5,503 nt of DNA. It comes from JAMOBE01 sp039908285. GTDB taxonomy: Bacteria > Pseudomonadota > Alphaproteobacteria > Rhodospirillales > Rhodospirillaceae. The notes beneath the pieces are model-generated. The model saw nothing but the letters and a program-made list of their open reading frames with translations. It did not search any database and was not told where the DNA came from. Below, piece by piece: positions 5,477 to 5,503 of this stretch (positions are counted from its first letter, which is position 1; the number at the start of each line of letters is the position of its first letter). Location: positions 1 to 5,503 of the forward strand of contig JAMOBE010000156.1 in assembly GCA_039908285.1 (NCBI GenBank). Reading direction: 5' to 3'. The position numbers and the translations under genes were made by a program.

Positions 5477-5503
5477 ATGACCGAGCCTCTGCTCGACGCC
5501 CGC
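5477..5503 (+). CDS. N-terminal start of an unidentified protein (3' end outside window)
   Basis: An ATG at 5477 opens a frame of nine codons that reads MTEPLLDAR to the window edge, preceded by a well-placed GGGAG. All nine codons are open, and C or G dominates the third positions, like the rest of the genome. The peptide is similar to the first residues of many ABC-transporter ATPases, but nine residues are far too few to assign a family and this is only a guess. Confidence 0.5.

Noticed and set aside
1..5503. A new defence, CRISPR, retron or toxin-antitoxin system
   Set aside because: I looked for regularly spaced repeats, reverse-transcriptase or nuclease motifs and small paired genes on both strands and saw none. 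The identified genes are metabolic.

Overview
The window is GC-rich (near 68% by eye, with strong G/C preference at third codon positions). It looks like chromosomal DNA of an alphaproteobacterium, perhaps of the Rhodospirillales type. That placement is inference from codon use, the tRNA sequence and the gene types; no taxonomic marker gene is present.

Layout, left to right. (1) 1-147, + strand: the last 48 codons of an unrecognised gene that begins before the window. (2) 148-259: a short convergent intergenic stretch with a 20-bp direct repeat and small hairpins. (3) 260-3911, - strand: a two-gene operon. The first gene is a 723-residue fusion of a medium-chain dehydrogenase with a Gfo/Idh/MocA oxidoreductase. 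The second, 16 bp downstream, is hldE (rfaE), the bifunctional heptose-7-phosphate kinase / heptose-1-phosphate adenylyltransferase of ADP-heptose synthesis. (4) 3912-4038: a divergent promoter region with a good sigma70-like promoter facing the operon and repeated CGATAG motifs. (5) 4039-4752, + strand: a fumarylacetoacetate-hydrolase-family enzyme closest in motifs to fumarylpyruvate/acylpyruvate hydrolases. (6) 4822-4896, + strand: tRNA-Thr(GGT) with encoded CCA. (7) 4897-5476: a gene-poor, decayed-looking stretch with a possible transposase C-terminal remnant (4968-5174, -) and a 36-bp near-perfect palindrome (5347-5382). (8) 5477-5503, + strand: the first nine codons of a new gene behind a good ribosome-binding site.

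Functionally, the - strand operon points to cell-envelope carbohydrate synthesis. HldE makes the nucleotide-activated heptose precursor of the lipopolysaccharide inner core, and fused dehydrogenases of this type are typically found in surface-polysaccharide loci. The FAH-family enzyme is divergent and looks like an independent catabolic gene. I found no defence system, CRISPR array, riboswitch or intact mobile element. Most of the window is ordinary metabolic sequence. The features most worth a second look are the palindrome at 5347-5382, the fused oxidoreductase without classical zinc ligands, and the small tandem repeats around the start of the FAH-family gene.
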